In this document: positions 7,055-14,555 of the stretch, piece by piece
How positions within the stretch are numbered: position 1 is the first letter of the stretch
Layout: every line of letters begins with the position of its first letter
NCBI GenBank assembly: GCA_028694115.1
Contig: JAQUUB010000001.1
Coordinates: forward strand, 1 to 64,000
Origin: Lachnospiraceae bacterium
Lineage (GTDB): Bacteria > Bacillota_A > Clostridia > Lachnospirales > Lachnospiraceae
DNA: 64,000 nt
Direction: 5' to 3'
Notes under the pieces: generated by a model
What the model saw: only the letters and a program-made list of their open reading frames with translations
The model's database searches: none
Told to the model about the DNA's origin: nothing
Made by a program: the position numbers and the translations under genes

Positions 7055-7076
7055 CACCTTAGGTCTCTATCTTTTC
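7042..7076 (+). terminator. Terminator overlapping the lysin stop codon
   Basis: ACCTAAGG (7042-7049) pairs perfectly with CCTTAGGT (7057-7064). The loop TTTAACA contains the TAA stop codon, and a T-rich tail (CTCTATCTTTTCATTT) follows. It is a likely intrinsic terminator, moderately strong because the T run is interrupted. Confidence 0.6.
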
Positions 7077-7092
7077 ATTTCAAAGGAAATAT

Positions 7093-7437
7093 ATGTTTTA
7101 TCATTCAGTACAGCCTTATCAGGTTGAAGAAGCATATCGTATTATCTACAATAATGAACAAGAAACTCATGATAATTTAATTGCAATAAATGCAAATATT
7201 AATCTTATGGCGCACGAGCTTAATAGTGTTAAAAATACTCTCAAAGAAGGTGAGGATTTTACAAAGATCTCTGCGATTGATAATAAAGATATAACCTTTC
7301 ATTATATCGTGAGAGGCAAGGAAAAAGATATCTCACTTTCTACTATTGCCGGATTGTTAGAAGATTATGAAGATAAAATTAGAAATCTAGAAGAACGAAT
7401 TGCATCACTTGAATTCTATATTAAAGAGGCAACATGA
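7093..7437 (+). CDS. Small coiled-coil protein, first of three
   Basis: The 114-residue acidic protein is unrecognised. It is predicted to be mostly alpha-helical, with a C-terminal leucine-rich heptad segment (about residues 88-112) ending Glu-Phe-Tyr-Ile-Lys-Glu-Ala-Thr. A central YIVRGKEKDISLST stretch may be a small beta unit. AAAGGAAA precedes the start. The stop overlaps the next gene's ATG (ATGA), implying translational coupling. The two following proteins end in very similar coiled coils, so the three probably act together, perhaps as a heteromeric bundle. A virion or scaffold role is possible but unproven. Confidence 0.72.
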   Translation: MFYHSVQPYQVEEAYRIIYNNEQETHDNLIAINANINLMAHELNSVKNTLKEGEDFTKISAIDNKDITFHYIVRGKEKDISLSTIAGLLEDYEDKIRNLEERIASLEFYIKEAT

Positions 7438-7727
7438 GTTTAATTAATGTTTTCGAGGATACTCCATCCTATAATGAAGAAGAATCTTATGCTCTTGCTC
7501 AACAAGCAAGAGAACTTAGAAGACAATTAGATGCAGGACTCATTTCACCAAGGTCATATAGTGAACTCGTAAGAGAATATGAGAGAAATGAAAGACCATA
7601 CAGAGATAGAGACATATATTATTTTAGAAACATAATAGATAAACTATTTGATAAAATAGAATCATTAGAAAATGAAGTTGAAAATCTTAAAGAAAGATTA
7701 GATACTATAGATTTCTATAAGGAGTGA
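7434..7727 (+). CDS. Small coiled-coil protein, second of three
   Basis: A 97-residue, highly charged helical protein. The N-terminal half carries ALAQQARELRRQLDAG and SYSELVREYERNERPYR, consistent with a helical hairpin. The C-terminal third (about residues 62-97) is a leucine/glutamate heptad repeat ending in Asp-Phe-Tyr-Lys-Glu. It overlaps the previous gene by 4 bp. The final Lys-Glu codons read AAG GAG and act as the ribosome-binding site of the next gene. No enzymatic motif is visible. Confidence 0.72.
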   Translation: MSLINVFEDTPSYNEEESYALAQQARELRRQLDAGLISPRSYSELVREYERNERPYRDRDIYYFRNIIDKLFDKIESLENEVENLKERLDTIDFYKE

Positions 7728-7730
7728 GCT

Positions 7731-8177
7731 ATGGCTTGGTATGATCTCTTTAGCAAATTCAAAAAAGAATCTAAAGAATTAAGCATAATAAGTAACCTAG
7801 CATCTGAGGATGAGTACCATTCTATTATCGAGGAAGAAGAAGGTGCGGATAGAGCTGAAGCAATACCCTTAACTCTTAACTATATTAATATAAATGATCC
7901 AATAGATATAGATCTTACAAATAGAGAATGGGCTGAAGAGGCTGAAGAAGTTGAATTTGAAGAAGAGATAATTGAAGAAACTGAAGAAGAAAGAATACAG
8001 CGCGAACTAGATGATATTATTGATGAAATTGAATATGTAGGCGGAGAATCATCTGCTAGACTTATTAAATATATGTATGATCAAATTAAGGAAATGAAAG
8101 AAAAACAATCTAAATATGAAAATGAAATCCATTCTCTAGAAGAACAGCTAGCAAGTATAGAATTTTATAAGGAGTAA
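7731..8177 (+). CDS. Small acidic coiled-coil protein, third of three
   Basis: A 148-residue protein with a basic N-terminus and an extremely acidic middle (runs of Glu around residues 65-90). The C-terminal coiled coil (about residues 108-148) ends in Glu-Phe-Tyr-Lys-Glu like its neighbour. Its last two codons are AAG GAG, the ribosome-binding site for phoH. The acidic centre could mimic nucleic acid or bind basic partners. The conserved coiled-coil tail suggests pairing with the two upstream products. Function unknown. Confidence 0.72.
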   Translation: MAWYDLFSKFKKESKELSIISNLASEDEYHSIIEEEEGADRAEAIPLTLNYININDPIDIDLTNREWAEEAEEVEFEEEIIEETEEERIQRELDDIIDEIEYVGGESSARLIKYMYDQIKEMKEKQSKYENEIHSLEEQLASIEFYKE

Positions 8178-8179
8178 TA

Positions 8180-9562
8180 ATGTCGAAGAAAAATTACGTA
8201 TTAGACACATGTGTTCTATTGCATGACCCTGATTCTATCTATAGCTTTGAGGACAATAATGTATATATCCCATTTGTTGTTTTAGAAGAATTAGATAAAT
8301 TTAAAAAAAATAATGACGAGACAGGTCGTAATTGCCGTCAAGTAACTAGAATGCTCGATGAGCTACGCGAAAAAGGACATCTTACTAAAGGTGTACAACT
8401 TGAAAATGGCGGAACTCTTATTGTAACAAGAGCATATACTGGTGAAGGTCAACCAGATCTAGATATGAAGATCAATGATAACATGATCCTTTCTACTGCT
8501 GCTGTCCTTTCAAATCGAAACAGAGAAGTTAAAACTATACTTGTTACAAACGATATTAACCTAAGGGTAAAAGCAGATGCTAATGGTGTTGAAGCTGAAG
8601 CCTTTGGTAAAAAGAAAACAAAAAATAATCATAGTGATATTTATTCTGGCGTAGCTGAAATTGAAGTTGATGCCGAAAGCTTTATTGAATTTAAGCGTAA
8701 TGGATGGACAGAATTCACTATAGAAGATGCTGAAAAATTAAATGTCTTTCCTAATCAATATCTAATTCTTGAAAAAGAAGGAACAGGTCAAAGAACCTAT
8801 GCTAGATATAGCCTTAAGCAAAACCGATTAGTAAAACTAATTGATGCAAGAGATGTGTTTGGTATACATGCAAAATCTGATGAACAACGCTTTGCTCTTG
8901 ACGCACTACTCAACGATGAAATTAAATTAGTTTCACTTATTGGTAAAGCCGGAACAGGCAAAACATTATTAGCTGTAGCATCTGGGCTACATAAAACATT
9001 AGATGAAAAGATTTTTACAAAGCTTTTAGTTTCTAGACCAGTAATGCCTATGGGTAAAGATATTGGGTATCTTCCTGGGGATTTAAAAGAGAAACTAGCA
9101 CCATGGATGCAGCCTATTCATGATAATCTTGCATTTCTTTTTGATCTTAAGAAACGTCATCATCAGCCAGCTGCAAAGAAATCTAAAGGTGCTCGTTTAC
9201 ATGAAACTAAAACTGCACCTACAGCAATCACACAGCAATCACTTATTGATGATGGTACAATACAAGTAGAGGCTTTAACATATATCAGAGGTCGTTCAAT
9301 TCCTGAACAATATATGATTATTGATGAAGCTCAAAACTTAACTCCGCATGAAATAAAAACAATTATCACTCGTGCTGGTGAAGGAACTAAAATTGTCCTC
9401 ACAGGTGATACGCAACAAATTGATAGTCCTTACTTGGACGAATCAAGTAATGGTCTGGCTTACTGCGTTGAAAGAATGAAAAGTCTTGATATTGTAGCTC
9501 ATGTTACATTAACACAAGGTGAACGTTCTGAATTAGCAGAGCAAGGTAGCCAACTATTATAA
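8180..9562 (+). CDS. phoH: PIN domain-PhoH ATPase fusion
   Basis: The 460-residue protein joins an N-terminal PIN-type RNase domain (about 5-145) to a PhoH-family P-loop ATPase (about 230-455). The PIN acidic residues include Asp9, Glu36/Glu37 and the Asp of TNDINLRVKA near 125. The ATPase has Walker A GKAGTGKT at 255-262, Walker B MIIDEAQ with Asp382-Glu383, and a GDTQQID segment near 409. Such PhoH2-like proteins couple an RNA helicase-like motor to an endoribonuclease; standalone PhoH is widespread in phages. A role in RNA turnover or takeover is inferred. It is translationally linked to the three coiled-coil genes, and AAGGAG precedes the start. Confidence 0.92.
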   Translation: MSKKNYVLDTCVLLHDPDSIYSFEDNNVYIPFVVLEELDKFKKNNDETGRNCRQVTRMLDELREKGHLTKGVQLENGGTLIVTRAYTGEGQPDLDMKINDNMILSTAAVLSNRNREVKTILVTNDINLRVKADANGVEAEAFGKKKTKNNHSDIYSGVAEIEVDAESFIEFKRNGWTEFTIEDAEKLNVFPNQYLILEKEGTGQRTYARYSLKQNRLVKLIDARDVFGIHAKSDEQRFALDALLNDEIKLVSLIGKAGTGKTLLAVASGLHKTLDEKIFTKLLVSRPVMPMGKDIGYLPGDLKEKLAPWMQPIHDNLAFLFDLKKRHHQPAAKKSKGARLHETKTAPTAITQQSLIDDGTIQVEALTYIRGRSIPEQYMIIDEAQNLTPHEIKTIITRAGEGTKIVLTGDTQQIDSPYLDESSNGLAYCVERMKSLDIVAHVTLTQGERSELAEQGSQLL

Positions 9563-9570
9563 ATTAGATC

Positions 9571-9599
9571 TTAACGTCAATACTTTATTGGGATATAAT
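9571..9599 (+). promoter_or_regulatory. Candidate sigma70-type promoter before the structural gene at 9624
   Basis: TTAACG at 9571-9576 and TATAAT at 9594-9599 are separated by exactly 17 bp in the 61-bp gap after phoH. A Shine-Dalgarno (TTAGGAG) and ATG follow. The -10 is a perfect match and the -35 matches 4 of 6. Confidence 0.6.
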
Positions 9600-9623
9600 T
9601 GCCAATATATTTAGGAGAATCAC

Positions 9624-11096
9624 ATGTCAATTAATGGAACTTTTAGATCGGTAGTACGTCCTAATAAAGTATTGATCACTACAGATTTAGCAGGAGTGCT
9701 TTCTTTTGCTCAACGAGCAACGTCGCTTGTTATTAACTCTGGACAATCTTTACCCATGTCATCTGTTACAAATACAGAACATTTAATTCCAAATCAAGTA
9801 ATTGCTATTACCAACAAAAGTGGTGCTGATGTTATCATTGCTGCTAATTTAATGGAACAAAATACTCTAATTGATATAGAACACGGAACTACTGTAGCAT
9901 TAATTTGGACAGACAACAATAAATTCTATGATATTGGTGGCTCATCTACTGTGAAAAACATTACAGATGATGTAGAAGAAATAAAGACATTTAAGTCAGA
10001 TCATAATCATAATGGAACTAATGGAGTAAAAATCAAAGCAACTGATCTTGATCCATCAGGTGGTGTTCCGGGACAGTTTCTTTTATTAAATGGAAGTGGT
10101 GTGCCTTACTGGCATGATCCATTAACTGGAACAGCAGAACAATCATTCCTCTCTAGGAATACTGACATTACTACGAATTTAAATCAGGCTAGTCCAGTGA
10201 TTGCACCATTGGTTGGAACAATAGAGAAAACAAGTTCATACTTTAGTCCTATCGGTAACACTGTACGTATTAATAATTTTACTGGATGGATTAAGGTAAA
10301 AGTATTTCTTAATACAACCCTTAGCAATAATAATACAATCATTAAAGGTGAAGTATTAAAGAATGGAGTAGCACAACCTGGACATGCTATAGTTCGATCT
10401 ATAGGCTATCTTGAATTTACACAAGATGTATATGTTACTCCTAATGATATAATCAGTATTCAAATCTCAAGACTTGGTGATACTAACTCAGTTTTATTTG
10501 ATGGGATGAATTCTAGATTACAAATTACTATTCCTGCTAGTGCTTTGGCACGAGGCCCAGAAGGCGTACCAGGAAATCCTAACTGGAGTTTTTTATCTGG
10601 TTTCGGTATTCCAAGTCCCAGTTTAGGCGTACATCAAGATCTCTATTTGAATAAAACTAATAGTGATTTATATCGTAAAGCAGGATCTAACTGGCAGTTT
10701 GAACTTAATATCAAAGGAGCAACTGGCCCTGCAGGTATTACTAGATATATGATTTTTGCTGAAAGAAACGGAAATCTCAATAATAACTCTGAGCAATGGT
10801 CGTTTGGTTCAGGCTCTACTACTAGAGGCAGAGAGCTAATTATGATGGGATCTGGTAGAATTACAAAAATGTCTTATCATGCAGTTACTGCTGGAAGTAG
10901 ATCTACATCAGTTGAAATTTTAAAAAATGGTATTTCTACTGGCCAATCAATAACAACATTAGCTAATCAAAATAAAACTACAATAACATTTACAACACCA
11001 ATAACATTTGTGGATGGTGATGGAATAAGTTTTAGAACTGTTCTAGCAGGTGGAGCTGGTAATGCCAGAGTTGCTGCCTTAGTAGAACTAAACTAA
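9624..11096 (+). CDS. Tail-fibre-like virion protein
   Basis: This 490-residue protein shares its N-terminal ~100 residues (Thr-Phe-Arg-x-Val near residue 8, a Gly-Val-Leu strand, a loop ending in Tyr/Phe-Asp) with the tail-fibre gene at 26156-28042 on the other strand. A central region has two short collagen-like stretches (RGPEGVPGNP and KGATGPAG). A beta-rich C-terminal domain (about 370-490) carries typical phage-fibre repeats such as VEILKNG. It is therefore probably a trimeric fibre or appendage protein with a conserved attachment domain at the N-terminus. It is preceded by its own promoter and lies apart from the main structural block, which suggests different timing or a paralogous accessory fibre. 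Confidence 0.65.
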   Translation: MSINGTFRSVVRPNKVLITTDLAGVLSFAQRATSLVINSGQSLPMSSVTNTEHLIPNQVIAITNKSGADVIIAANLMEQNTLIDIEHGTTVALIWTDNNKFYDIGGSSTVKNITDDVEEIKTFKSDHNHNGTNGVKIKATDLDPSGGVPGQFLLLNGSGVPYWHDPLTGTAEQSFLSRNTDITTNLNQASPVIAPLVGTIEKTSSYFSPIGNTVRINNFTGWIKVKVFLNTTLSNNNTIIKGEVLKNGVAQPGHAIVRSIGYLEFTQDVYVTPNDIISIQISRLGDTNSVLFDGMNSRLQITIPASALARGPEGVPGNPNWSFLSGFGIPSPSLGVHQDLYLNKTNSDLYRKAGSNWQFELNIKGATGPAGITRYMIFAERNGNLNNNSEQWSFGSGSTTRGRELIMMGSGRITKMSYHAVTAGSRSTSVEILKNGISTGQSITTLANQNKTTITFTTPITFVDGDGISFRTVLAGGAGNARVAALVELN

Positions 11097-11111
11097 AGAG
11101 GATAGAATTAA

Positions 11112-11927
11112 ATGGCCTTAGTAAATGCACAATTTCTAATTAATGACAACACAAACACTGAACAATTTGTTGTTAACTTGCCTAGTAGTTACGAATATGG
11201 TCCTGGTGAACGATTAGTAACTAGAGCCATTTCCCAGGAATTATATGATAAATATATTGCTGATAAAGAAGACCATATTAAATTATTTAGATATGTATCA
11301 AATCTTACAGGATATGACTTAGCATTACCACCTAAAGGTATTGATTACAAGATCGGATTAAATGGACGTCTTCATCATAAGCCAACATTTTCGGAAAATG
11401 GTTTTTTGATTAAGATGGAATTTTTTGCATCAGCAATTTATGATACAAATATAGGTGGGTATAACTATTCAGACAAAGTACTAGAATCTAATTTTAATTA
11501 TACAATTGACCCTGTTACTGGATTTGTTGTTCATAGAACTAAAACAATAACCTGGTATAAAGAAGATGGTACTGCTCATCCAGATACAAAAATTATGCAT
11601 AAAATATATAATCCAGCAGAAATGGATGATGAAGCAATCCAGCGCCGCAAGAATGTTATTGCTATATTAAAAGTTGAAATTGCTATGTTTATGGCTAGCC
11701 TTCTTAAAGCCCAATATCCTGACCCTAAAACTAGACCCGACTCAAATCAGATGGCTAAAGATCTTATTGCTCCAATAAATGTTCATGTATTAAATTATAT
11801 TAACGGTGCAGATCTGACTTTAAGAAATGCAGTTCTCCATTCACCTAATACATTTTGGGATACATATATGCCTAAATATAACAAAACAGCACGAAATTTT
11901 GTTGCTGATAGGTTGATTGTTTTATGA
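11112..11927 (+). CDS. Unknown protein, probably virion-associated
   Basis: The 271-residue protein is not recognised. A mixed alpha/beta N-terminal part (about 1-130) is followed by a beta segment and a helical C-terminal half. That half includes RRKNVIAILKVEIAMFMASLL around 178-198, an amphipathic helix. The gene begins 15 bp after the fibre-like gene, and its stop overlaps the next ATG by 4 bp, so it belongs to that three-gene operon. Neighbours suggest a fibre-associated or assembly role. No catalytic motif was found. Confidence 0.7.
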   Translation: MALVNAQFLINDNTNTEQFVVNLPSSYEYGPGERLVTRAISQELYDKYIADKEDHIKLFRYVSNLTGYDLALPPKGIDYKIGLNGRLHHKPTFSENGFLIKMEFFASAIYDTNIGGYNYSDKVLESNFNYTIDPVTGFVVHRTKTITWYKEDGTAHPDTKIMHKIYNPAEMDDEAIQRRKNVIAILKVEIAMFMASLLKAQYPDPKTRPDSNQMAKDLIAPINVHVLNYINGADLTLRNAVLHSPNTFWDTYMPKYNKTARNFVADRLIVL

Positions 11928-12460
11928 AAAAAATACGTATACTTGGAACCAAACCTTACGGTCATTGGTTTCCTGTTGTGTCTTGGCTTATTAGGTTAAT
12001 AGAATGGTCTAAGCAATCACATGTAGTAATACATGACTTAGAAGATAATACAGTTATACATGCTCGCTTTAATGATATTATTAAAGAAGATTTCGATGAT
12101 TTTATTAAGAAGAATTCTATTACAGAATCTCATACAATAATTCTAAGTGATCCTGAGTATTATAGTTTTAGTGCTTTTAGTAACGCACTGTCTGGTAAAC
12201 AGAAAGGTTATTGGCAATCATTGATTGGCCTAATAATTCCACAAACATTAAGAACGATAACTAGAGATCGTATTAAGTTAGATAACTTCTGGCCTAAAGG
12301 TTTTACATGTTCATGGTTCTTATTTGTAGTAATGGTAATGACTGGTGCTATGGTTTCAGAAACCTGTATCAAATATAAACCAACAAAAGATGAAGCTGCT
12401 TTATCTACTGATGATATTTTATATTTATCAAAAAAAATAGTTGACCTACAAAAACAATAA
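11924..12460 (+). CDS. Permuted papain-like (NlpC/P60-type) protein
   Basis: A 178-residue protein with QSHVVIH (His33) early and GFTCSWFLF (Cys129) late. This is the His-then-Cys order of the circularly permuted papain-like fold also seen in the gene at 5833. The second half contains hydrophobic stretches (about 95-110 and 130-145) that may contact membrane. The start overlaps the preceding stop by 4 bp. Activity on peptidoglycan, lipid or protein amide bonds cannot be decided. The identification rests on two short motifs, so it is moderate. A terminator lies about 120 bp downstream. Confidence 0.5.
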   Translation: MKKIRILGTKPYGHWFPVVSWLIRLIEWSKQSHVVIHDLEDNTVIHARFNDIIKEDFDDFIKKNSITESHTIILSDPEYYSFSAFSNALSGKQKGYWQSLIGLIIPQTLRTITRDRIKLDNFWPKGFTCSWFLFVVMVMTGAMVSETCIKYKPTKDEAALSTDDILYLSKKIVDLQKQ

Positions 12461-12582
12461 GAGTAATATTTTATACATGAGAAAATTAAACTATCAACAA
12501 CCCTCGCAAAATAATTGGAATCCATCGGATACCATGGCAGTGGTTTGTTAAGATTTTAATATCTCCTGAGTTAAAGTTTTAG

Positions 12583-12612
12583 AAAGCCCTGCCTTGTGTG
12601 GGGCTTTTTTAT
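12583..12612 (+). terminator. Rho-independent terminator before the second tRNA cluster
   Basis: AAAGCCC (12583-12589) pairs with GGGCTTT (12601-12607) around an 11-base loop, followed by a T run to 12610. It closes the 9624-12460 operon. A 24-codon ATG frame at 12478-12552 in the gap has no ribosome-binding site and is not called. Confidence 0.85.
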
Positions 12613-12618
12613 TTGTAC

Positions 12619-12695
12619 GGATCAGAAGCTTAAGTGGCATAAGCCTTCGGCTGTTAACCGAATGATAGTAGGTTCGAATCCTACCTGATCCGCCA
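12619..12695 (+). tRNA. tRNA-Asn (GTT)
   Basis: Acceptor GGATCAG/CTGATCC, D stem GCTT/AAGC, anticodon stem TTCGG/CCGAA with loop CTGTTAA. T arm GTAGG-TTCGAAT-CCTAC, G discriminator and encoded CCA. Confidence 0.94.
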
Positions 12696-12715
12696 TTTTT
12701 ATTTTTTAGTTTTTT

Positions 12716-12805
12716 GGAGAGTTGGCAGAGCGGTTGATTGCACCTGACTTGAAATCAGGAGGCCGGATAACTGGTCCGTGGGTTCAAATCCTACACTCTC
12801 CGCCA
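12716..12805 (+). tRNA. tRNA-Ser (TGA)
   Basis: Acceptor GGAGAGT/ACTCTCC, anticodon stem CCTGA/TCAGG with loop CTTGAAA, long variable arm (GGCCGGATAACTGGTCC) as in serine tRNAs. T arm GTGGG-TTCAAAT-CCTAC, G discriminator and encoded CCA. With Ser-GCT this is the second serine isoacceptor. Confidence 0.94.
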
Positions 12806-12813
12806 TTATATAT

Positions 12814-12889
12814 CAGAGATTAGTGTAGTCTGGTAACATGCGATGTTTGGGACGTCGTGTCGCAGGTTCAAATCCTGCATCTCTGACCA
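12814..12889 (+). tRNA. tRNA-Pro (TGG)
   Basis: Acceptor CAGAGAT/ATCTCTG, D stem GTGT/ACAT, anticodon stem CGATG/CGTCG with loop TTTGGGA (anticodon TGG). T arm GCAGG-TTCAAAT-CCTGC, A discriminator, encoded CCA. It is followed after one base by the Trp-like tRNA fragment. Confidence 0.9.
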
Positions 12890-12890
12890 T

Positions 12891-12961
12891 GGGGATATGG
12901 TATCAATGGTAACATGTCGGATTCCAAATTGACAAACTGGTTTGGAAACACTAGTATCCTT
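12891..12961 (+). pseudogene. Degenerate or interrupted tRNA-Trp-like gene (CCA anticodon), 5' part
   Basis: The sequence begins as a tRNA: GGGGATA acceptor strand, T-G linker, D arm with AATGGTAA. An anticodon 5' stem TCGGA follows, with loop TTCCAAA, giving anticodon CCA at 12924-12926. After the loop the expected 3' stem (TCCGA) is absent. TATCCTT at 12955-12961 could close the acceptor with two G-T pairs, but the T arm between has a 10-base loop and no TTCRA motif, and CCA is missing. Bases 12922-12929 pair over 8 bp with 12940-12947. An HNH gene starts at 12964, and an orphan tRNA 3' half lies beyond it at 13405. Confidence 0.6.
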
Positions 12962-12963
12962 TA

Positions 12964-13473
12964 ATGAATAAAATTTGCTTTAAATGTGAAAGAGAAAAAG
13001 ATATAACTAACTTTAGTTTTAAAAATAAAAAGACAGGCAAACGAAACACTATATGTAAAGACTGTCATAGCAATTACAGGAAAGAACACTACGGGTTGCA
13101 TATAGAAAAATACAAGACACTAGCAACAGTAAAACGTGAAGAATTAAGAGATCGTAATGCTGAATATGTTTTTAATTATCTATTGAATCATAATTGTATT
13201 GACTGTAATGAAAGTAATATTTTAGTTCTAGAATTTGATCATAGAAGCAGAATTGATAAATCTATTAATATTTCTGAAGCTATTTCATCATCGTGGTCAT
13301 TAAAAAAAATACAAGATGAAATAGATAAATGTGATGTGCGCTGCAGAAATTGTCATGCAATCAAAACAAGAATAGAGAATAATGATAGAAGATATCAATT
13401 ATTTCTGGGTTCGAATCCTAGTTCCTCTGCCATTACAAAAGAGAAGCATGAAAACAAATTTTGCTATAAATAG
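12964..13473 (+). CDS. HNH endonuclease embedded in a tRNA-like locus
   Basis: The protein has an N-terminal zinc-finger-like part (CFKC, then CKDC near residues 5-36), a basic linker, and an HNH core with CIDC near 78, LEFDHR with the catalytic His, and RCRNCHAIK near 125. Homologous-looking sequence ends around residue 140. The remaining residues of the open frame are read from a tRNA 3' half and are probably not meaningful protein, although no earlier stop exists. The ATG lies 2 bp after the Trp-like tRNA fragment and has no clear ribosome-binding site. The position suggests insertion into, or beside, a tRNA gene. The frame also overlaps the start of the gene at 13448. Confidence 0.78.
   Translation: MNKICFKCEREKDITNFSFKNKKTGKRNTICKDCHSNYRKEHYGLHIEKYKTLATVKREELRDRNAEYVFNYLLNHNCIDCNESNILVLEFDHRSRIDKSINISEAISSSWSLKKIQDEIDKCDVRCRNCHAIKTRIENNDRRYQLFLGSNPSSSAITKEKHENKFCYK
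13405..13432 (+). pseudogene. Orphan tRNA 3' half (T arm, acceptor strand, GCCA)
   Basis: CTGGG-TTCGAAT-CCTAG is a canonical T arm, followed by TTCCTCT, discriminator G and CCA. T72 with G73 is what bacterial tRNA-Trp carries. No matching 5' half (AGAGGAA) is present immediately upstream. Against GGGGATA of the fragment at 12891 it gives five of seven pairs, two of them G-T. It lies within the open frame of the HNH gene. Confidence 0.65.
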
Positions 13474-13825
13474 TTCTAATATTTATGCTGTTACTAAAGA
13501 TGGAGAAGTCATTGCCGAATTATGTAATCTCAATTACCGTATTAGCAGAACACCTGCTGCTGTATATACTCTAGGTAGACATGAGCCTGCATCATTTGCT
13601 CCTGGCAAAGAAGGAATTACTGGCAGTTTTATGTTTGCTAAAATATACGATGAAGCAGAAGATGTGGTACAGTTCGATATTAAAGTAACTGCTACAATGG
13701 ATGATAACATGAAAGGATGTATGCTTATTAAAGACATAAAATGTATATATGAAAATTCTGATGACGTAGATAGAGATCTACATACATTTATTGCGTCCAG
13801 TATAACACCTTGGATTATGGAGTAA
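13448..13825 (+). CDS. Small virion protein candidate
   Basis: Read from ATG 13448 (AGAG upstream) the protein has 125 residues. It contains a beta-strand pattern with LNYRISRTPAAVYTLGR, then ASFAPGKEGITGSFMF. This sequence style (Asn-Tyr-x-Ile-x-Arg, Tyr-Thr-Leu-Gly, Pro-Gly-Lys-x-Gly-Ile-x-Gly-Ser) is common in small beta-barrel structural proteins of large phages such as tail-tube or tail-terminus components. That is a recollection of style, not a demonstrated match. The frame is open further upstream, but those codons lie in HNH and tRNA sequence. Confidence 0.6.
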   Translation: MKTNFAINSSNIYAVTKDGEVIAELCNLNYRISRTPAAVYTLGRHEPASFAPGKEGITGSFMFAKIYDEAEDVVQFDIKVTATMDDNMKGCMLIKDIKCIYENSDDVDRDLHTFIASSITPWIME

Positions 13826-13858
13826 ATATGTTTATAAATTGTAGAAGATGGAGATCCG

Positions 13859-13892
13859 GTGTTCTTTAGGTAACTAAACCTAAGGAGAACAC
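13859..13892 (+). promoter_or_regulatory. Hairpin enclosing the ribosome-binding site of the next gene
   Basis: GTGTTCT (13859-13865) pairs with AGAACAC (13886-13892), and TTAGGT (13866-13871) with ACCTAA (13878-13883), leaving GG bulged and a 6-base loop. The Shine-Dalgarno AAGGAG (13882-13887) lies in the 3' arm, and the ATG follows immediately at 13893. Confidence 0.55.
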
Positions 13893-14456
13893 ATGTGGAA
13901 TAATCCAGATTATATTTCAGAGAAGGAATATAAAGAAAGAATCCAGCCTGAATGGATTCAACATTGCAGAAACAAACTCGACAATCATCCTTGGTGGTGT
14001 ACACCAGGACAACACATTAGAAATGTAAAGATTGAAGGGCTATATCATGAAGGTAGACTTGCTGGATACTTAGAGCTTATGGACTATGCACAGTTCGAAA
14101 AACTTCTAAGCAAAAACAAGTATAACTTCTATTACTCTAAACATTGGGCTCGTGATCGTCTTCGTAATCATTACAAGTACAATCGCAACAATGGTAAACA
14201 CTTCCAAAGACCTAACTATAAAGGTAAAAAAGAGGTGACTGAGCATGAAGAAGCTAAGCATGAGTGGCGCGAGTTCAAACAAGTCCGTAGAGATAAAGCA
14301 AAAGCTTATCCTTACTGGTGTGCTCGTAAATCATCTCGTGTTAAGCCTGCTATTAAAGCACATAGAAGATATGTTAAGCAGAAGCTTGCTAAAGGCGATT
14401 ACGATATTGAAGTAGATTATAAATTCAGCTTCTCTGATCCTTGGGATTGGAGATAA
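13893..14456 (+). CDS. Unknown basic protein
   Basis: A 187-residue, strongly basic and aromatic protein (many Tyr, Trp, Arg, Lys and His) with no recognised family. The first half is mixed (TPGQHIRNVKIEGLYHEG, YLELMDYAQFEKLL). From about residue 78 to 165 it is Arg/Lys/Tyr-rich, suggesting RNA or DNA binding. Two Trp-Cys features (WWCTPG at 34-39, YWCARK near 141) could bind metal or form a disulphide. It stands between tRNA genes with its own hairpin-masked ribosome-binding site. Binding to tRNA or ribosomes is a guess from composition and position only. Confidence 0.68.
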   Translation: MWNNPDYISEKEYKERIQPEWIQHCRNKLDNHPWWCTPGQHIRNVKIEGLYHEGRLAGYLELMDYAQFEKLLSKNKYNFYYSKHWARDRLRNHYKYNRNNGKHFQRPNYKGKKEVTEHEEAKHEWREFKQVRRDKAKAYPYWCARKSSRVKPAIKAHRRYVKQKLAKGDYDIEVDYKFSFSDPWDWR

Positions 14457-14461
14457 TTAAG

Positions 14462-14536
14462 TGCTGATTCAGCTAGCGGCTAGGCTGCCACTCTTTGACA
14501 GTGGTCACATAGGTTCGAGTCCTATATCAGCAACCA
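14462..14536 (+). tRNA. tRNA-Gln (TTG)
   Basis: Acceptor TGCTGAT/ATCAGCA, D stem AGCT with GGCT, anticodon stem CCACT/AGTGG with loop CTTTGAC (anticodon TTG). T arm ATAGG-TTCGAGT-CCTAT, A discriminator, encoded CCA. Confidence 0.92.
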
Positions 14537-14555
14537 TTTTAAAAAGGAAGAACAA

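Noticed and set aside
12478..12552. 24-codon ATG frame between the papain-like gene and the terminator
   Set aside because: No ribosome-binding site, no recognisable composition, and it reads into the terminator leader.
12930..13404. Self-splicing group I intron in the Trp-like tRNA
   Set aside because: The P1-like helix is good, but only about 34 nt before and 25 nt after the HNH frame are available and no P3-P8 core or S-element like that in the rtcB intron was found. Kept as an open finding, not as an intron feature.
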